Below, piece after piece: positions 1-7,772 of a DNA stretch of 43,503 nucleotides. The DNA is from an uncultured Sutterella sp. GTDB taxonomy: Bacteria > Pseudomonadota > Gammaproteobacteria > Burkholderiales > Burkholderiaceae_F. The stretch is taken from assembly GCA_949282745.1 (NCBI GenBank), contig CASDQM010000017.1, positions 1-43,503 on the forward strand, read 5' to 3'. Each line of letters opens with the position of its first letter. The stretch's first letter is position 1. A program made the translations under genes and the position numbers. The notes under the pieces were generated by a model. That model ran no database searches, had not been told where the DNA came from, and was given only the letters and a program-made list of their open reading frames with translations.

Positions 1-547
1 CCGAGCGCTTCGTTCGGGCGAGTCCGCGCACCGTTCGGGCGTAGGGAACCCAGCCCGTCACCGTCATGGCGATCAGAAGGACCGCGTAGAGCGTCCCCTC
101 GCCCGCGCCTTCGCCCAACACCGTGCGGAGAACCCCGTCGACGAGGAGCGCCGCAAGAAGCGTCGGAAAGGCGAGCATGACGTCGCAAAGGCGCATGAGC
201 ACTGCGTCGACGACTCCGCCCGCGTAGCCCGCGACGAGCCCCGCCGTCACGCCGAGCACGAGCGACAAAAGCGCCGCCGTCACCCCGATCGCAAGCGAGA
301 GACGCGTTCCGCTCAGAATGGCCGAAAAGAGGTCGCGCCCCTGATCGTCCGTACCAAGAAGGTGCGCGTCGCTTCCGTCCGGGAACCACGCGGGCGGCAG
401 ATTCGCGTCCGCGATGTCGAAGGACGCGAGGTCCGTCGCGTCGTAGGGCGAGAGCCACGGCGCCCCGACCGCCGCGATCAGGACGGCGGCGAGGAGCAGA
501 GCGGAGACTTTCGAGACGGGCGTGGCGAGGAGTCGTTCGAGCATCAT
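1..547 (-). CDS. Peptide-type ABC transporter permease (DppC/OppC family), 3' end outside window
   Basis: Inner-membrane permease of a peptide/nickel-type ABC importer. About 182 residues are visible and the C-terminal part is beyond the window edge. The translation shows an N-terminal membrane helix, then the family's 'LLGTDDQGRDLFS' motif and further hydrophobic segments, as in DppC/OppC. It starts at one of two adjacent ATGs (547 or 544). The second has the better spacing from an AAGGA ribosome-binding site, so translation may begin there. It lies 6 bp after the M20 hydrolase stop and is the last visible gene of a binding protein - permease - hydrolase - permease operon. The ATP-binding subunits are not in view. 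The family is clear; the substrate is not known. Confidence 0.9.
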   Translation of the reverse strand, partial: MMLERLLATPVSKVSALLLAAVLIAAVGAPWLSPYDATDLASFDIADANLPPAWFPDGSDAHLLGTDDQGRDLFSAILSGTRLSLAIGVTAALLSLVLGVTAGLVAGYAGGVVDAVLMRLCDVMLAFPTLLAALLVDGVLRTVLGEGAGEGTLYAVLLIAMTVTGWVPYARTVRGLARTKRS

Positions 548-553
548 GGATCC

Positions 554-1762
554 TTATTGGAGGGCGGCGAGTCGCTTTTCCACGAGCCGCACGAAGAAGT
601 CGGCCGTGGGTCCGAGCGCGAGGTCGTTGTAGTCGAAGTTCGGATGGTGATGGTTCGCCGTGTGCGTCGCATCGGCGATCCCGACGCGCGGGAAGCAGCC
701 CGGGCGCTTTTCGAGGAAGAACGCGAAGTCTTCCGCGCCCATCGAAGCCGAGTGATTGCGAACGCGCTCTTCGCCATAGGCTTCAAGCGCCACCCGGCGG
801 GCGAATTCGAGCTGTTCGTCGTGGTTGACGAGCGGCGGATAGAGGCGGATGTACCGGAAGTCGATTTCCGTTCCCGTCGTCGCGGCGACGCCCGCGCAGA
901 TTTCGCCCATGCGGCGTTCGATCAGATCGCGCTCTTCCGGATAGGCGCAGCGCGTCGTCCCCGCGAGCTTCACTTCGGCGGGCACGACCGAAACGCCCTT
1001 CGGATCGCCCCCGTGAATCGAAGCGATCGTCACGACCGCGGGGCGCATCGGATCGACCGAGCGCGAAACGATCGTCTGGAGCGCTCCGATCAGAATCCCC
1101 GTCGCCACGACCGGATCCACGGTCTTGTGGGGACGCGCCCCGTGACCGCCCACGCCCTTCACGGTGATGCGGAAGTGGTCGGCCGCGGCGCACTGCGCGC
1201 CCTTCGTGAAGCCGATGACGCCGAGCGGGAGCTCGCCCGCACAGTGCACGCCGTAGATTTCGTCGATGGGGAAGCGCTCGAAGAGACCGTCCTCGATCAT
1301 TTCCCGAGCCCCGGCATAGCCTTCTTCACCCGGCTGAATGATGAGGACGACGTCGCCCGCGAGATGTTCGCGGCGCTTCACGAGCGCGTGCGCGGCGAGA
1401 AGGACGCCCGCGACGTGACCGTCGTGACCGCAGGCGTGCATGCGGTTTTCAATGACCGAGGCCCACGGATGACCCGTGTGTTCTTCGAGCGGCAAGGCAT
1501 CCATGTCGGCGCGAAGCGCAATCGTGACCGGATGCTCGAAGTTGCGCTTGGTCCCGCGGATCACCGCGACGACGCCGGTCTTCCCGATGCCTTCCACGAC
1601 TTCGTCGCAGCCCATGGCGCGAAGCGCGTCGGCCGCGATCTTGGCCGTGCGGACTTCGCACATGCCGAGTTCGGGGTGCGCATGCAGGTCGCGGCGGATC
1701 GCCGTCATGGCTTCGAGACCCGAGAGGACTTCGGGGAGCAGGTTTTCGTTGAGGTTGGACAT
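554..1762 (-). CDS. M20D-family amidohydrolase (hippurate / N-acyl-amino-acid hydrolase type)
   Basis: Predicted cytoplasmic zinc amidohydrolase of about 402 residues, the normal length for M20D. It would cleave N-acyl amino acids or similar amides. Visible motifs are 'DLHAHPELG' near the N-terminus, 'RADMDALPL', the metal-binding 'HACGHDGH', 'QPGEEG' with the catalytic/metal glutamates, and a C-terminal 'MGAEDFAFF'. The start is set at the ATG at 1762, which has AAGGAG upstream; a longer reading into the neighbouring gene has no support. It begins one base past the permease stop codon and ends 6 bp before the next permease, so it lies between the two permease genes of one operon. This suggests that it processes the imported substrate. 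The exact substrate cannot be read from sequence. Confidence 0.9.
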   Translation of the reverse strand: MSNLNENLLPEVLSGLEAMTAIRRDLHAHPELGMCEVRTAKIAADALRAMGCDEVVEGIGKTGVVAVIRGTKRNFEHPVTIALRADMDALPLEEHTGHPWASVIENRMHACGHDGHVAGVLLAAHALVKRREHLAGDVVLIIQPGEEGYAGAREMIEDGLFERFPIDEIYGVHCAGELPLGVIGFTKGAQCAAADHFRITVKGVGGHGARPHKTVDPVVATGILIGALQTIVSRSVDPMRPAVVTIASIHGGDPKGVSVVPAEVKLAGTTRCAYPEERDLIERRMGEICAGVAATTGTEIDFRYIRLYPPLVNHDEQLEFARRVALEAYGEERVRNHSASMGAEDFAFFLEKRPGCFPRVGIADATHTANHHHPNFDYNDLALGPTADFFVRLVEKRLAALQ

Positions 1763-1763
1763 A

Positions 1764-2735
1764 TCAGACTCCTTCCTTGCGAAGACGCGGGTCGACCGCA
1801 AGATGACTCAGGTCCGCAAGCAGATTGATGACGACAAAAAGAAAAGCGATGAAGGTGAGATAGGAGGCGAGGACCGGAATGTCGGCGAACTGCACCGACT
1901 GCAAAAAGAGCATGCCCATCCCCGGCCATTGAAAGACCGTTTCGGTGACGACCGAAAAGGCGATGATTTCCCCGAACTGCAGGGCCATGACCGAAATGAC
2001 GGGGAGCGAAGCGTTTCGGAAGACGTGCGCGAACGCGATGCGGCGTTCCGTAAGGCCCCGGGCCCTTGCAAACTTCACGAAGTCGCGGCGAAGGACTTCA
2101 AGCATTTCGCCCCGCACGAGCCGCACGACGAGCGCCGTCTGAAAGACCCCGAGCGTGAGTGCGGGGAGAAGGATGTGTTCGAGCCCGTCCTTTGTCAGAA
2201 GCCCCGTCGTCCAGAACCCGATCGTCACGGTTTCGCCGCGCCCGAAGGCGGGCAAGAGCCCCGTCATCACGCTGAAGACCATGATGAGGAGAATGCCGAT
2301 CAGGAAAGTCGGAAGCGACATGCCGAGGAGCGTCGCCCCCAAGGCAAAGCGCGAGAGAACGCTTTCCGGGCGCGGGGCCGTAAAGATCCCGATCGGGATT
2401 CCGAAGAAAAGCGCGATCAGGACCGCGAGACCCGCGAGCTCCACCGTGGCGGGGAGACGCTCGAGAATGAGGTCCGCCACGGGCGTGCCGTGACGAAGGC
2501 TCATCCCGAAGTCGCCCGCCAGGGCGTTCCCGAGAAACCGCATGTACTGCACGAAGGGCGAGTCGTTGAGACCGAGCGCCTCGGTGAGGGCCGCCCGGTC
2601 CGCGGCCGACGCGTCGGGCGGAAGCATCTGCGAGACGGGGTCGCCCACGAACTGAAAGAGTGCAAACGCGATGCCGCTCACGACGAGGAGGACGACCAAT
2701 CCCTGAAGAATCCGCTCGGAGAGGAGTCGAAGCAT
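1764..2735 (-). CDS. Peptide-type ABC transporter permease (DppB/OppB family)
   Basis: Inner-membrane permease of 323 residues, typical for DppB/OppB. It opens with the N-terminal helix seen in the family (MLRLLSERILQGLVVLL) and has the periplasmic segment with 'DPVSQMLPPDASAADRAAL', five or six membrane segments and the EAA-type loop 'VRLVRGEMLEVLRRDFVKFA' followed by 'ARGL'. It is the second gene of the minus-strand operon, 10 bp after the binding-protein gene, and its stop is one base from the hydrolase start, so translation is probably coupled. It should pair with the DppC-type permease at the left window edge. Confidence 0.93.
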   Translation of the reverse strand: MLRLLSERILQGLVVLLVVSGIAFALFQFVGDPVSQMLPPDASAADRAALTEALGLNDSPFVQYMRFLGNALAGDFGMSLRHGTPVADLILERLPATVELAGLAVLIALFFGIPIGIFTAPRPESVLSRFALGATLLGMSLPTFLIGILLIMVFSVMTGLLPAFGRGETVTIGFWTTGLLTKDGLEHILLPALTLGVFQTALVVRLVRGEMLEVLRRDFVKFARARGLTERRIAFAHVFRNASLPVISVMALQFGEIIAFSVVTETVFQWPGMGMLFLQSVQFADIPVLASYLTFIAFLFVVINLLADLSHLAVDPRLRKEGV

Positions 2736-2745
2736 GATTGCATCC

Positions 2746-4398
2746 TTATTCGTTCACCCGCACCCGATCGAGGACGAGCGTGTTGTCGGGACGAAGGGGC
2801 GCGTCGACCGTATTCTTCATGACCCAGCTGATCTGGGGCTCGAGAAGCGGAATGTGAAAGACGCCCTTCTTTTCGATCGAGAGCGCTTCTTCGGCAAGGC
2901 CCCTTCTCTCTCCGATTTCTTCCGAAACGGCAAGACGCTTCAGCACCGCGTCGAGGTCTGCGGAGGAGGCTCGGCCCACGTTGCTGATCCCGTCGCCCGT
3001 CTTCGGGTTGTAGGTGGCCGAGAGCGACTGCAGCGGACGATAGGCGTCCAAGGTGGTCGAACCCCACCCGACGAGGCAGGCCGACGTGTCGAAACTCAGG
3101 ACCTTCGGGAAGTACTGCGCGCGCGGCATCGAATGGACTGACACCTTGAGGCCGATCTTCGCCCACATCGACGCGAGCGCCTTGACGATCGCCTCGTCGT
3201 TGACCCAGCGGTTGTTCGGCGTGTCGATCGTGAAGGAAAAGCCCTTTTCATAGCCCGCGTCCTTCAAAAGCGCCTTTGCGCGCTTGAGGTCGAACTTCGG
3301 CGCCGCGCCGATCTCTTCGTTCCAACCGAAGACGGCGTGCGAGACGATCGTTCCGGTGGGGAGGGCCTTGCCTCGCATGACGCCTCTCACGAGGCCCGGG
3401 CGGTTCACGGCGATCGACATCGCTTCGCGCACGCGGGCGTCCTTGAAGGGGTTCGCCGACAGGGGCTTTCCGTCCAAACCCTTCACGTAGGGCGTCGCGT
3501 CCCGGTTGAGGTCGAGCGCCACCATCATCACGCGGTCTTCACCCGTCGAGAGGACCTTGAGGTCGGGATTGCGCGAAAGACGCGTCAGATCCTGCACGGC
3601 CGGATCGAGAACGAAGTCGACTTCGCCCGAAAGGAGCGCCGCCGTGCGGGTCGCGGCCGACGAAATCGGCGTGTAGATCACCTTTTCGACGTTCCCCTTG
3701 CGGTTCGCTTCATCCCACCAGTCGTGATTCGCCGTGAATTCCGTGCGGACGTCGGGTTCGCGAAGCGTGAGCCGGAAGGGGCCCGTGCCGTTTGCGTGCG
3801 TGGCGGCGTAGGATTCCTCGCCCGCCACGTAGTTCTGCGGTTCGAGCGCACCGTGCTTTTCGGCCCAGGCCTTGTTGAGGATGCGTAGCGTCGTGAGCTG
3901 ACGAAGGAACACGGGCGAACCCGACACGGTCTTGACGAGGACCTTGCCGTCCTCGGTCGCAACGGCCCCGAGAATCCCGGCGGCCGAGCTCTTGAACTGG
4001 CTCAGGGGCGCGAGCGCGCGGTTGATCGAGAAGACCACGTCTTCGGGCGTGAGCGTCTCGCCCTCGTGGAACTTCACGTTCTCGCGAATCGTAAAGAGGA
4101 AGCCTTCGGGCACGCGCTCGTACTTCGTCGCGAGCGCGGGCTCGACCTCCATCTTTTCGTTGTAGCGAACGAGCGATTCGTAGACCGTGGCGCAGGCGGC
4201 GGAATTGAGCGTTTCGTTCTGCGCGTGGATGTCGAAGGTGAGGAAGTCCCCGGCACTCGTCCAGCGGAAGTCGGCCGCGGAAACGGTCTGAAAGCCCGAG
4301 AGAATCGCGGCGGCCAGAATCGCCGCGGCGGGACGACGCAGGAAGGAGAAAGGCGCCTTGGCGGCGTTCTGAGCGGTGGAAGAGAATCGGTTCGTCAT
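2746..4398 (-). CDS. Periplasmic substrate-binding protein, ABC family 5 (peptide/nickel type)
   Basis: Solute-binding protein of 550 residues with a Sec-type signal peptide: positively charged start, hydrophobic stretch at roughly residues 22-38, and 'VSA-AD' cleavage around residue 42. The mature part has the family-5 pattern 'LDPA..D' near the domain hinge, 'YESLVRYN' and 'LATKYERVPEGFLFTIRENV' early, and 'DARVREAMSIAVNR' later. It is the first gene of the operon, upstream of both permeases and the M20 hydrolase. It captures the substrate in the periplasm, probably a peptide or N-blocked amino acid; this is inferred from the hydrolase neighbour. Confidence 0.93.
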   Translation of the reverse strand: MTNRFSSTAQNAAKAPFSFLRRPAAAILAAAILSGFQTVSAADFRWTSAGDFLTFDIHAQNETLNSAACATVYESLVRYNEKMEVEPALATKYERVPEGFLFTIRENVKFHEGETLTPEDVVFSINRALAPLSQFKSSAAGILGAVATEDGKVLVKTVSGSPVFLRQLTTLRILNKAWAEKHGALEPQNYVAGEESYAATHANGTGPFRLTLREPDVRTEFTANHDWWDEANRKGNVEKVIYTPISSAATRTAALLSGEVDFVLDPAVQDLTRLSRNPDLKVLSTGEDRVMMVALDLNRDATPYVKGLDGKPLSANPFKDARVREAMSIAVNRPGLVRGVMRGKALPTGTIVSHAVFGWNEEIGAAPKFDLKRAKALLKDAGYEKGFSFTIDTPNNRWVNDEAIVKALASMWAKIGLKVSVHSMPRAQYFPKVLSFDTSACLVGWGSTTLDAYRPLQSLSATYNPKTGDGISNVGRASSADLDAVLKRLAVSEEIGERRGLAEEALSIEKKGVFHIPLLEPQISWVMKNTVDAPLRPDNTLVLDRVRVNE

Positions 4399-4456
4399 GT
4401 CATGGACCTCGGTCTTTGGTCTGAGACCCCCGCGGAACCGTCGCTCTGTGTACTTA

Positions 4457-4481
4457 CAAGAAAACCCGCGTTCCGCGGGTT
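4457..4481 (-). terminator. Rho-independent terminator upstream of the peptide-transport operon
   Basis: On the minus strand AACCCGCG-gaa-CGCGGGTT is followed by TTCTTGT. It lies 59 bp before the binding-protein start, between a predicted promoter and that gene. It either ends a small upstream transcript or acts as an attenuator for the operon. Confidence 0.65.
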
Positions 4482-4507
4482 CCTCGTTGAAGAAATTTTC
4501 GGTTTCT

Positions 4508-4603
4508 TTACGGCAACACTGTGCCCGGCACCCGCTTGAAGTTCAAGCGGTGCCACCAGCGGCGGAAGCCGACGAGGTGTTGGGGGAAAGTGTTCGCAGT
4601 CAT
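4508..4603 (-). CDS. Possible 31-residue small protein (leader ORF)
   Basis: An ATG at 4603 opens a 31-codon frame ending in TAA at 4508. It reads MTANTFPQHLVGFRR... and contains a basic, aromatic centre (RRWWHRLNFKR). It sits between a TATAGT -10 element at 4614-4619 and the terminator at 4457-4481, so promoter, frame and terminator form a self-contained unit. The predicted transcription start would leave almost no 5' leader, and no good ribosome-binding site is seen. A 28-nt inverted repeat (4530-4557) lies inside it, so the transcript could instead act as a structured RNA. I do not recognise the peptide. Confidence 0.3.
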   Translation of the reverse strand: MTANTFPQHLVGFRRWWHRLNFKRVPGTVLP

Positions 4604-4613
4604 CTTGCTTTCG

Positions 4614-4642
4614 ACTATACAGGAGCGAAGCGATCGTCGCCA
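4614..4642 (-). promoter_or_regulatory. Putative sigma-70 promoter for the small unit / peptide-transport operon
   Basis: Minus-strand -10 TATAGT (4614-4619). At 17 bp spacing the -35 would be a weak TGGCGA. Predicted start is near 4607. Confidence 0.4.
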
Positions 4643-4795
4643 TAGTGCATTTGTCGTAGAGAGAAAGAGCAAAGAGCATCCAAAACGACCCCGAACCGGT
4701 GTTTTTTCGCATCGTCGGACATGGAGCAGTCGCCTTCAGACAAACCGCGGCGCTATTCTTGGAGAAGCAACTGACAAATACCCTCCCGCCAACAG

Positions 4796-6223
4796 ATGGA
4801 AGCCACCGAGAACGACAAAACGAAGCGCAGCGCCGCCGACCGCACATTCGAGCGCATGACAACGGCGTCCGTGGCGACGCTCGTCCTGCGGCTCGGCGTT
4901 CCCACGGTTCTTTCCATGCTCGTGACGGCGCTCTACAACACGGTCTCGACCTTCTACGTCTCGTACCTGGGCACGTCGGCCGTCGGAGCCATGGGTGTCG
5001 CCTTTGCGCTCCAAATGGTGATCCAGGCCTTGGGGATCATGGTGGGACAGGGCTGCGCCTCGCAGACCTCGCGCCTTCTCGGCGCTAAGGAGTGCGCGAA
5101 GGCTCATGAGACGGCGAGTTCGGCGCTCTTCACTGCGCTGTTGCTCGGCGTTCTCTTTTCCGTAACCTCGCTTTTCACCCTGGCATCGCTTCTCTCCGTC
5201 ATGGGCGCAACCGACACGATTCTTCCCTACGCCGTCGCGTATGCGAAGCCCGTCCTCTACGCCGCGCCCTTCATGGCGGCGGCCTTCACCCTCAACAACA
5301 TTCTTCGCTCGGAAGGCATGGCCTTCGTCGGTATGATCGGGCTCGGGATCGGCGGGATCCTCAACATGGCCGTGGCGCCCTTCTTCATCTTCACCTTGGA
5401 CCTCGGGATTTCCGGGGCCGGCTGGGCGACCGCCCTCTCCCAAACCGTTTCCTTCTCGATTCTTCTTTCCTACTTCGCCGGGGGATGGGGTTCGATCCGA
5501 CTCTCTCCCCTCCTGGTCTCGAAAAATCTGCGGACCTACGGCACGCTCTTTCGCCTGGGAACGCCGTCGCTCTCGCGCAACATACTCGGCGCCGTGGCGG
5601 CATCGGTTTTGAACCTCATGGCGGGTGTATACGGCGACGCGGCGGTGGCCGGGATGTCGATCGTAGGCCGCGTGATGATGGTCACGTCCGCCGCCATGAT
5701 CGGGATCGGACAAGGGTATCAGCCCGTTCTCGGCTACAACTGGGGTGCCAAGCGCTTCGACCGCGTTCTCAAGGCCGTCGACGCGACGCTCGCGATGTCG
5801 ACCGCCCTGATGACGGTGCTGGGACTTCTGGGTTTCGTCTTCGCCGAGGAAGTGGTGGCGTTCTTCCGGACGGAAGATCCGGCCGTCGTGCAGATCGGCG
5901 TGGAGGCGCTGCTTCTTCAGTGTCTCGTCGCGCCGATCGTCCCGGTGAGCGTCGTCTCGAACATGACCTATCAGGTCTTGGGACGCGCTGGGATCGCGAC
6001 TTTCCTGGCGTGTCTGCGTCAGGGGATCTTCTTTCTGCCGCTCATTCTGATCCTGCCGCGGTTCTTCGGACTCACCGGCATCGAGACGGCCCAGCCGCTT
6101 GCCGAACTCCTGTCGTTTGTCGTCTGCATCGGGTTCGTCGTCCGATTCCGGCGGGAGGCGGCGCATCTAGCCGCCGACGCCGGGGCGAAATTCCACGCCC
6201 GCACGACGAAAGCCCGTGAATGA
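4796..6223 (+). CDS. MATE-family multidrug exporter
   Basis: Inner-membrane cation-coupled exporter of 475 residues, normal for MATE proteins. The translation gives about twelve hydrophobic segments in two similar halves. Family signatures include 'GVPTVLSMLVTALYNTVSTFYVS' split over the first helix pair, 'GQGCASQTSRLLGAKE' in the first half and 'GIGQGYQPVLGYNWGAKRFDRV' in the second. No clear ribosome-binding site precedes the ATG at 4796; an in-frame ATG at 4856 is an alternative and would shorten only the hydrophilic tail. The stop overlaps a possible upstream start of the chloramphenicol acetyltransferase frame, so the two are probably co-transcribed and make an export-plus-inactivation pair. 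Substrate unknown. Confidence 0.92.
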   Translation: MEATENDKTKRSAADRTFERMTTASVATLVLRLGVPTVLSMLVTALYNTVSTFYVSYLGTSAVGAMGVAFALQMVIQALGIMVGQGCASQTSRLLGAKECAKAHETASSALFTALLLGVLFSVTSLFTLASLLSVMGATDTILPYAVAYAKPVLYAAPFMAAAFTLNNILRSEGMAFVGMIGLGIGGILNMAVAPFFIFTLDLGISGAGWATALSQTVSFSILLSYFAGGWGSIRLSPLLVSKNLRTYGTLFRLGTPSLSRNILGAVAASVLNLMAGVYGDAAVAGMSIVGRVMMVTSAAMIGIGQGYQPVLGYNWGAKRFDRVLKAVDATLAMSTALMTVLGLLGFVFAEEVVAFFRTEDPAVVQIGVEALLLQCLVAPIVPVSVVSNMTYQVLGRAGIATFLACLRQGIFFLPLILILPRFFGLTGIETAQPLAELLSFVVCIGFVVRFRREAAHLAADAGAKFHARTTKARE

Positions 6224-6267
6224 GCAAGATCCCAAGTTGCCGCCCCAACGGACTCCAGAGAGAACAC

Positions 6268-6897
6268 ATGACTTTCCGAAAAATCGACCGAACCGCATGG
6301 CCCCGCAACGAGGTCTTCGAGCACTACTTCTCGGTGATTCCCTGCACCTACAGCCTCACGACCAAACTAGACATCACGAACGTTCGGGCGAAGAAGCTAC
6401 GCCTCTACCCGACGATGCTCCACGCGATCACGACGGTCGTGAACTGGCACGAAGAGTTTCGCACAACCTTCAATGACGACGGAGAGCTAGGGGTCTTCAG
6501 CGACATGCACCCGTGCTACACGGTCTTTCACAAGGAGTCGGAAACCTTCTCCAACCTCTGGACCGAGTTCACGCCGGATCTGAAGGAATTCACTCACCGC
6601 TACGAAGAAGACCTAGCGGCCTACGGCAACAACCAAGCGTTCTTTCCAAAGCCTGACTTGCCGAAAAACAGCTTCACCGTGTCGATGCTGCCGTGGACGA
6701 CCTTCGACGGATTCAACCTCAATCTGCCGAAGGGATCCGCTTACACGCTTCCGATCTTCACGCTCGGGAAATTCTTCCTCGAGGGCGAGCGCACGCTCCT
6801 CCCCGTCGCCCTGCAGGTGCACCACGCCGTCTGCGACGGCTTTCATACCTGCCGCTTCTTAAACGAACTGCAGGCGCTTCTCGACGGCATCGAATAA
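6268..6897 (+). CDS. cat: Type A chloramphenicol O-acetyltransferase (CAT)
   Basis: Cytoplasmic acetyl-CoA-dependent acetyltransferase that would modify the 3-hydroxyl of chloramphenicol. The catalytic motif HHAVCDGFH is intact (catalytic His about residue 186), and family blocks such as 'CTYSLTTKLDIT', 'HPCYTVFHKESETFSNLW' and 'LNELQALLDG' run the length of the protein. With the ATG at 6268 it has 209 residues, close to the 213-219 of known type A CATs; the upstream in-frame ATG at 6220 adds 16 residues with no counterpart in the family. It follows the MATE gene and converges on tenA. Whether it gives resistance here is not shown; xenobiotic-type CATs (a different fold) are excluded. Confidence 0.93.
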   Translation: MTFRKIDRTAWPRNEVFEHYFSVIPCTYSLTTKLDITNVRAKKLRLYPTMLHAITTVVNWHEEFRTTFNDDGELGVFSDMHPCYTVFHKESETFSNLWTEFTPDLKEFTHRYEEDLAAYGNNQAFFPKPDLPKNSFTVSMLPWTTFDGFNLNLPKGSAYTLPIFTLGKFFLEGERTLLPVALQVHHAVCDGFHTCRFLNELQALLDGIE

Positions 6898-6944
6898 AGA
6901 AGAGCAACGGTCTCGGCCGAGGCGAGTACCCCGGCATTGGCTAC

Positions 6945-7694
6945 TCAGCTCGGATCGACCTTTTCGAGCGTGTACGCCGCCCGGAAGAGCCGGCGCTCAA
7001 AGGCGCAGCTCGTGCGGTAGGCCGTCTTCGCTTGCTCCCACTCGTCGGGCATTGCATTGCGCCCGAGCCGCTCGGCAAGGCCCAGGGCCATCGCGACCGT
7101 TTCCGAATACGCAGGATCGCCGTAAGCCGCCAGCCACTCGGCATAGGGGTTCCCTTCGAGCTTTCTCGTGCGGGCAATCGTCATGCCCATTCGTTCGTAG
7201 ACGGTGAAGCACGGAAGGAGCGCCGCAAAGCCCGCGAGAAGCGGCGCACGTTCGGCGGATTCGAGCTCGTAGCGCATGTAGGCGGCGGTCGTCGGACGAA
7301 GCGCATCGTAGACGCTTTCCTCAGGCTGGCCGCCAACGATCTTGGTGTAGACTCCTGCGGTCCAGGGCATCATGCCCCGCGTTTCGTCGGCCCAGCGGCG
7401 GCAGAGCGCCCGATTCTCTCCGTCGAGGCGTTCGCCGAAGCGCTCGAAGGCTAGCGCGTAGTTGTCGAGGTAATGGAGGTTCTGCGCGAAGTACCAAGCG
7501 AACGCGTCCTTTGCGAGCGTCCCCGCGGCCACTTCCGTAACGAACGGTTCCTTGAGCACCGCGGCGGTCTCCTCTTCGCCCGCGGCGAGAAGCGCGGCGA
7601 TCCGTTCGTCCGTCGGGCGCGGCCCCTTCCCCATCGCGAACGTCGGGGCGATCGAAAGCGCACCGAGCGTCATCAAAAGCGTTCTTCTTTTCAC
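6945..7694 (-). CDS. TenA/thiaminase II-like protein with an export signal
   Basis: 249 residues, of which about 225 match the all-helical TenA fold. TenA proteins hydrolyse aminopyrimidine thiamine-breakdown products in thiamin salvage. The Cys of the TenA_C class is present in 'LLPCFTVYERMG', and 'NPYAEWLAAYGD' matches the family's conserved C-terminal block. The odd part is the N-terminus: MKRRTLLMTLGALSIAPTFA looks like a signal peptide with a twin-arginine-like start, whereas known TenA enzymes are cytosolic. No thiamin gene or TPP riboswitch is nearby. It lies 78 bp downstream of the AGCS symporter gene, beyond a terminator, and converges on cat. A periplasmic salvage role is inference. 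Confidence 0.85.
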   Translation of the reverse strand: MKRRTLLMTLGALSIAPTFAMGKGPRPTDERIAALLAAGEEETAAVLKEPFVTEVAAGTLAKDAFAWYFAQNLHYLDNYALAFERFGERLDGENRALCRRWADETRGMMPWTAGVYTKIVGGQPEESVYDALRPTTAAYMRYELESAERAPLLAGFAALLPCFTVYERMGMTIARTRKLEGNPYAEWLAAYGDPAYSETVAMALGLAERLGRNAMPDEWEQAKTAYRTSCAFERRLFRAAYTLEKVDPS

Positions 7695-7711
7695 GGTTCA
7701 TCCTCCTTCAG

Positions 7712-7753
7712 AGAAAAAAGAAGCGGAACCTCCTCTTTGGAAAGTTCCGCTTC
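7712..7753 (-). terminator. Terminator of the AGCS symporter gene
   Basis: Minus-strand stem GAAGCGGAAC / GTTCCGCTTC (7720-7729 and 7744-7753) followed by a T-rich run (7712-7719). Confidence 0.85.
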
Positions 7754-7772
7754 GTGGTGTTGTTTTATCGCA

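Noticed and set aside
4395-4862. 155-codon frame upstream of the peptide-binding protein
   Set aside because: No motif, no ribosome-binding site, and it crosses a promoter, a terminator and the start of the MATE gene.
7695-7772. TPP riboswitch for the TenA-like gene
   Set aside because: The gap is filled by a terminator hairpin and has none of the THI-box sequence.
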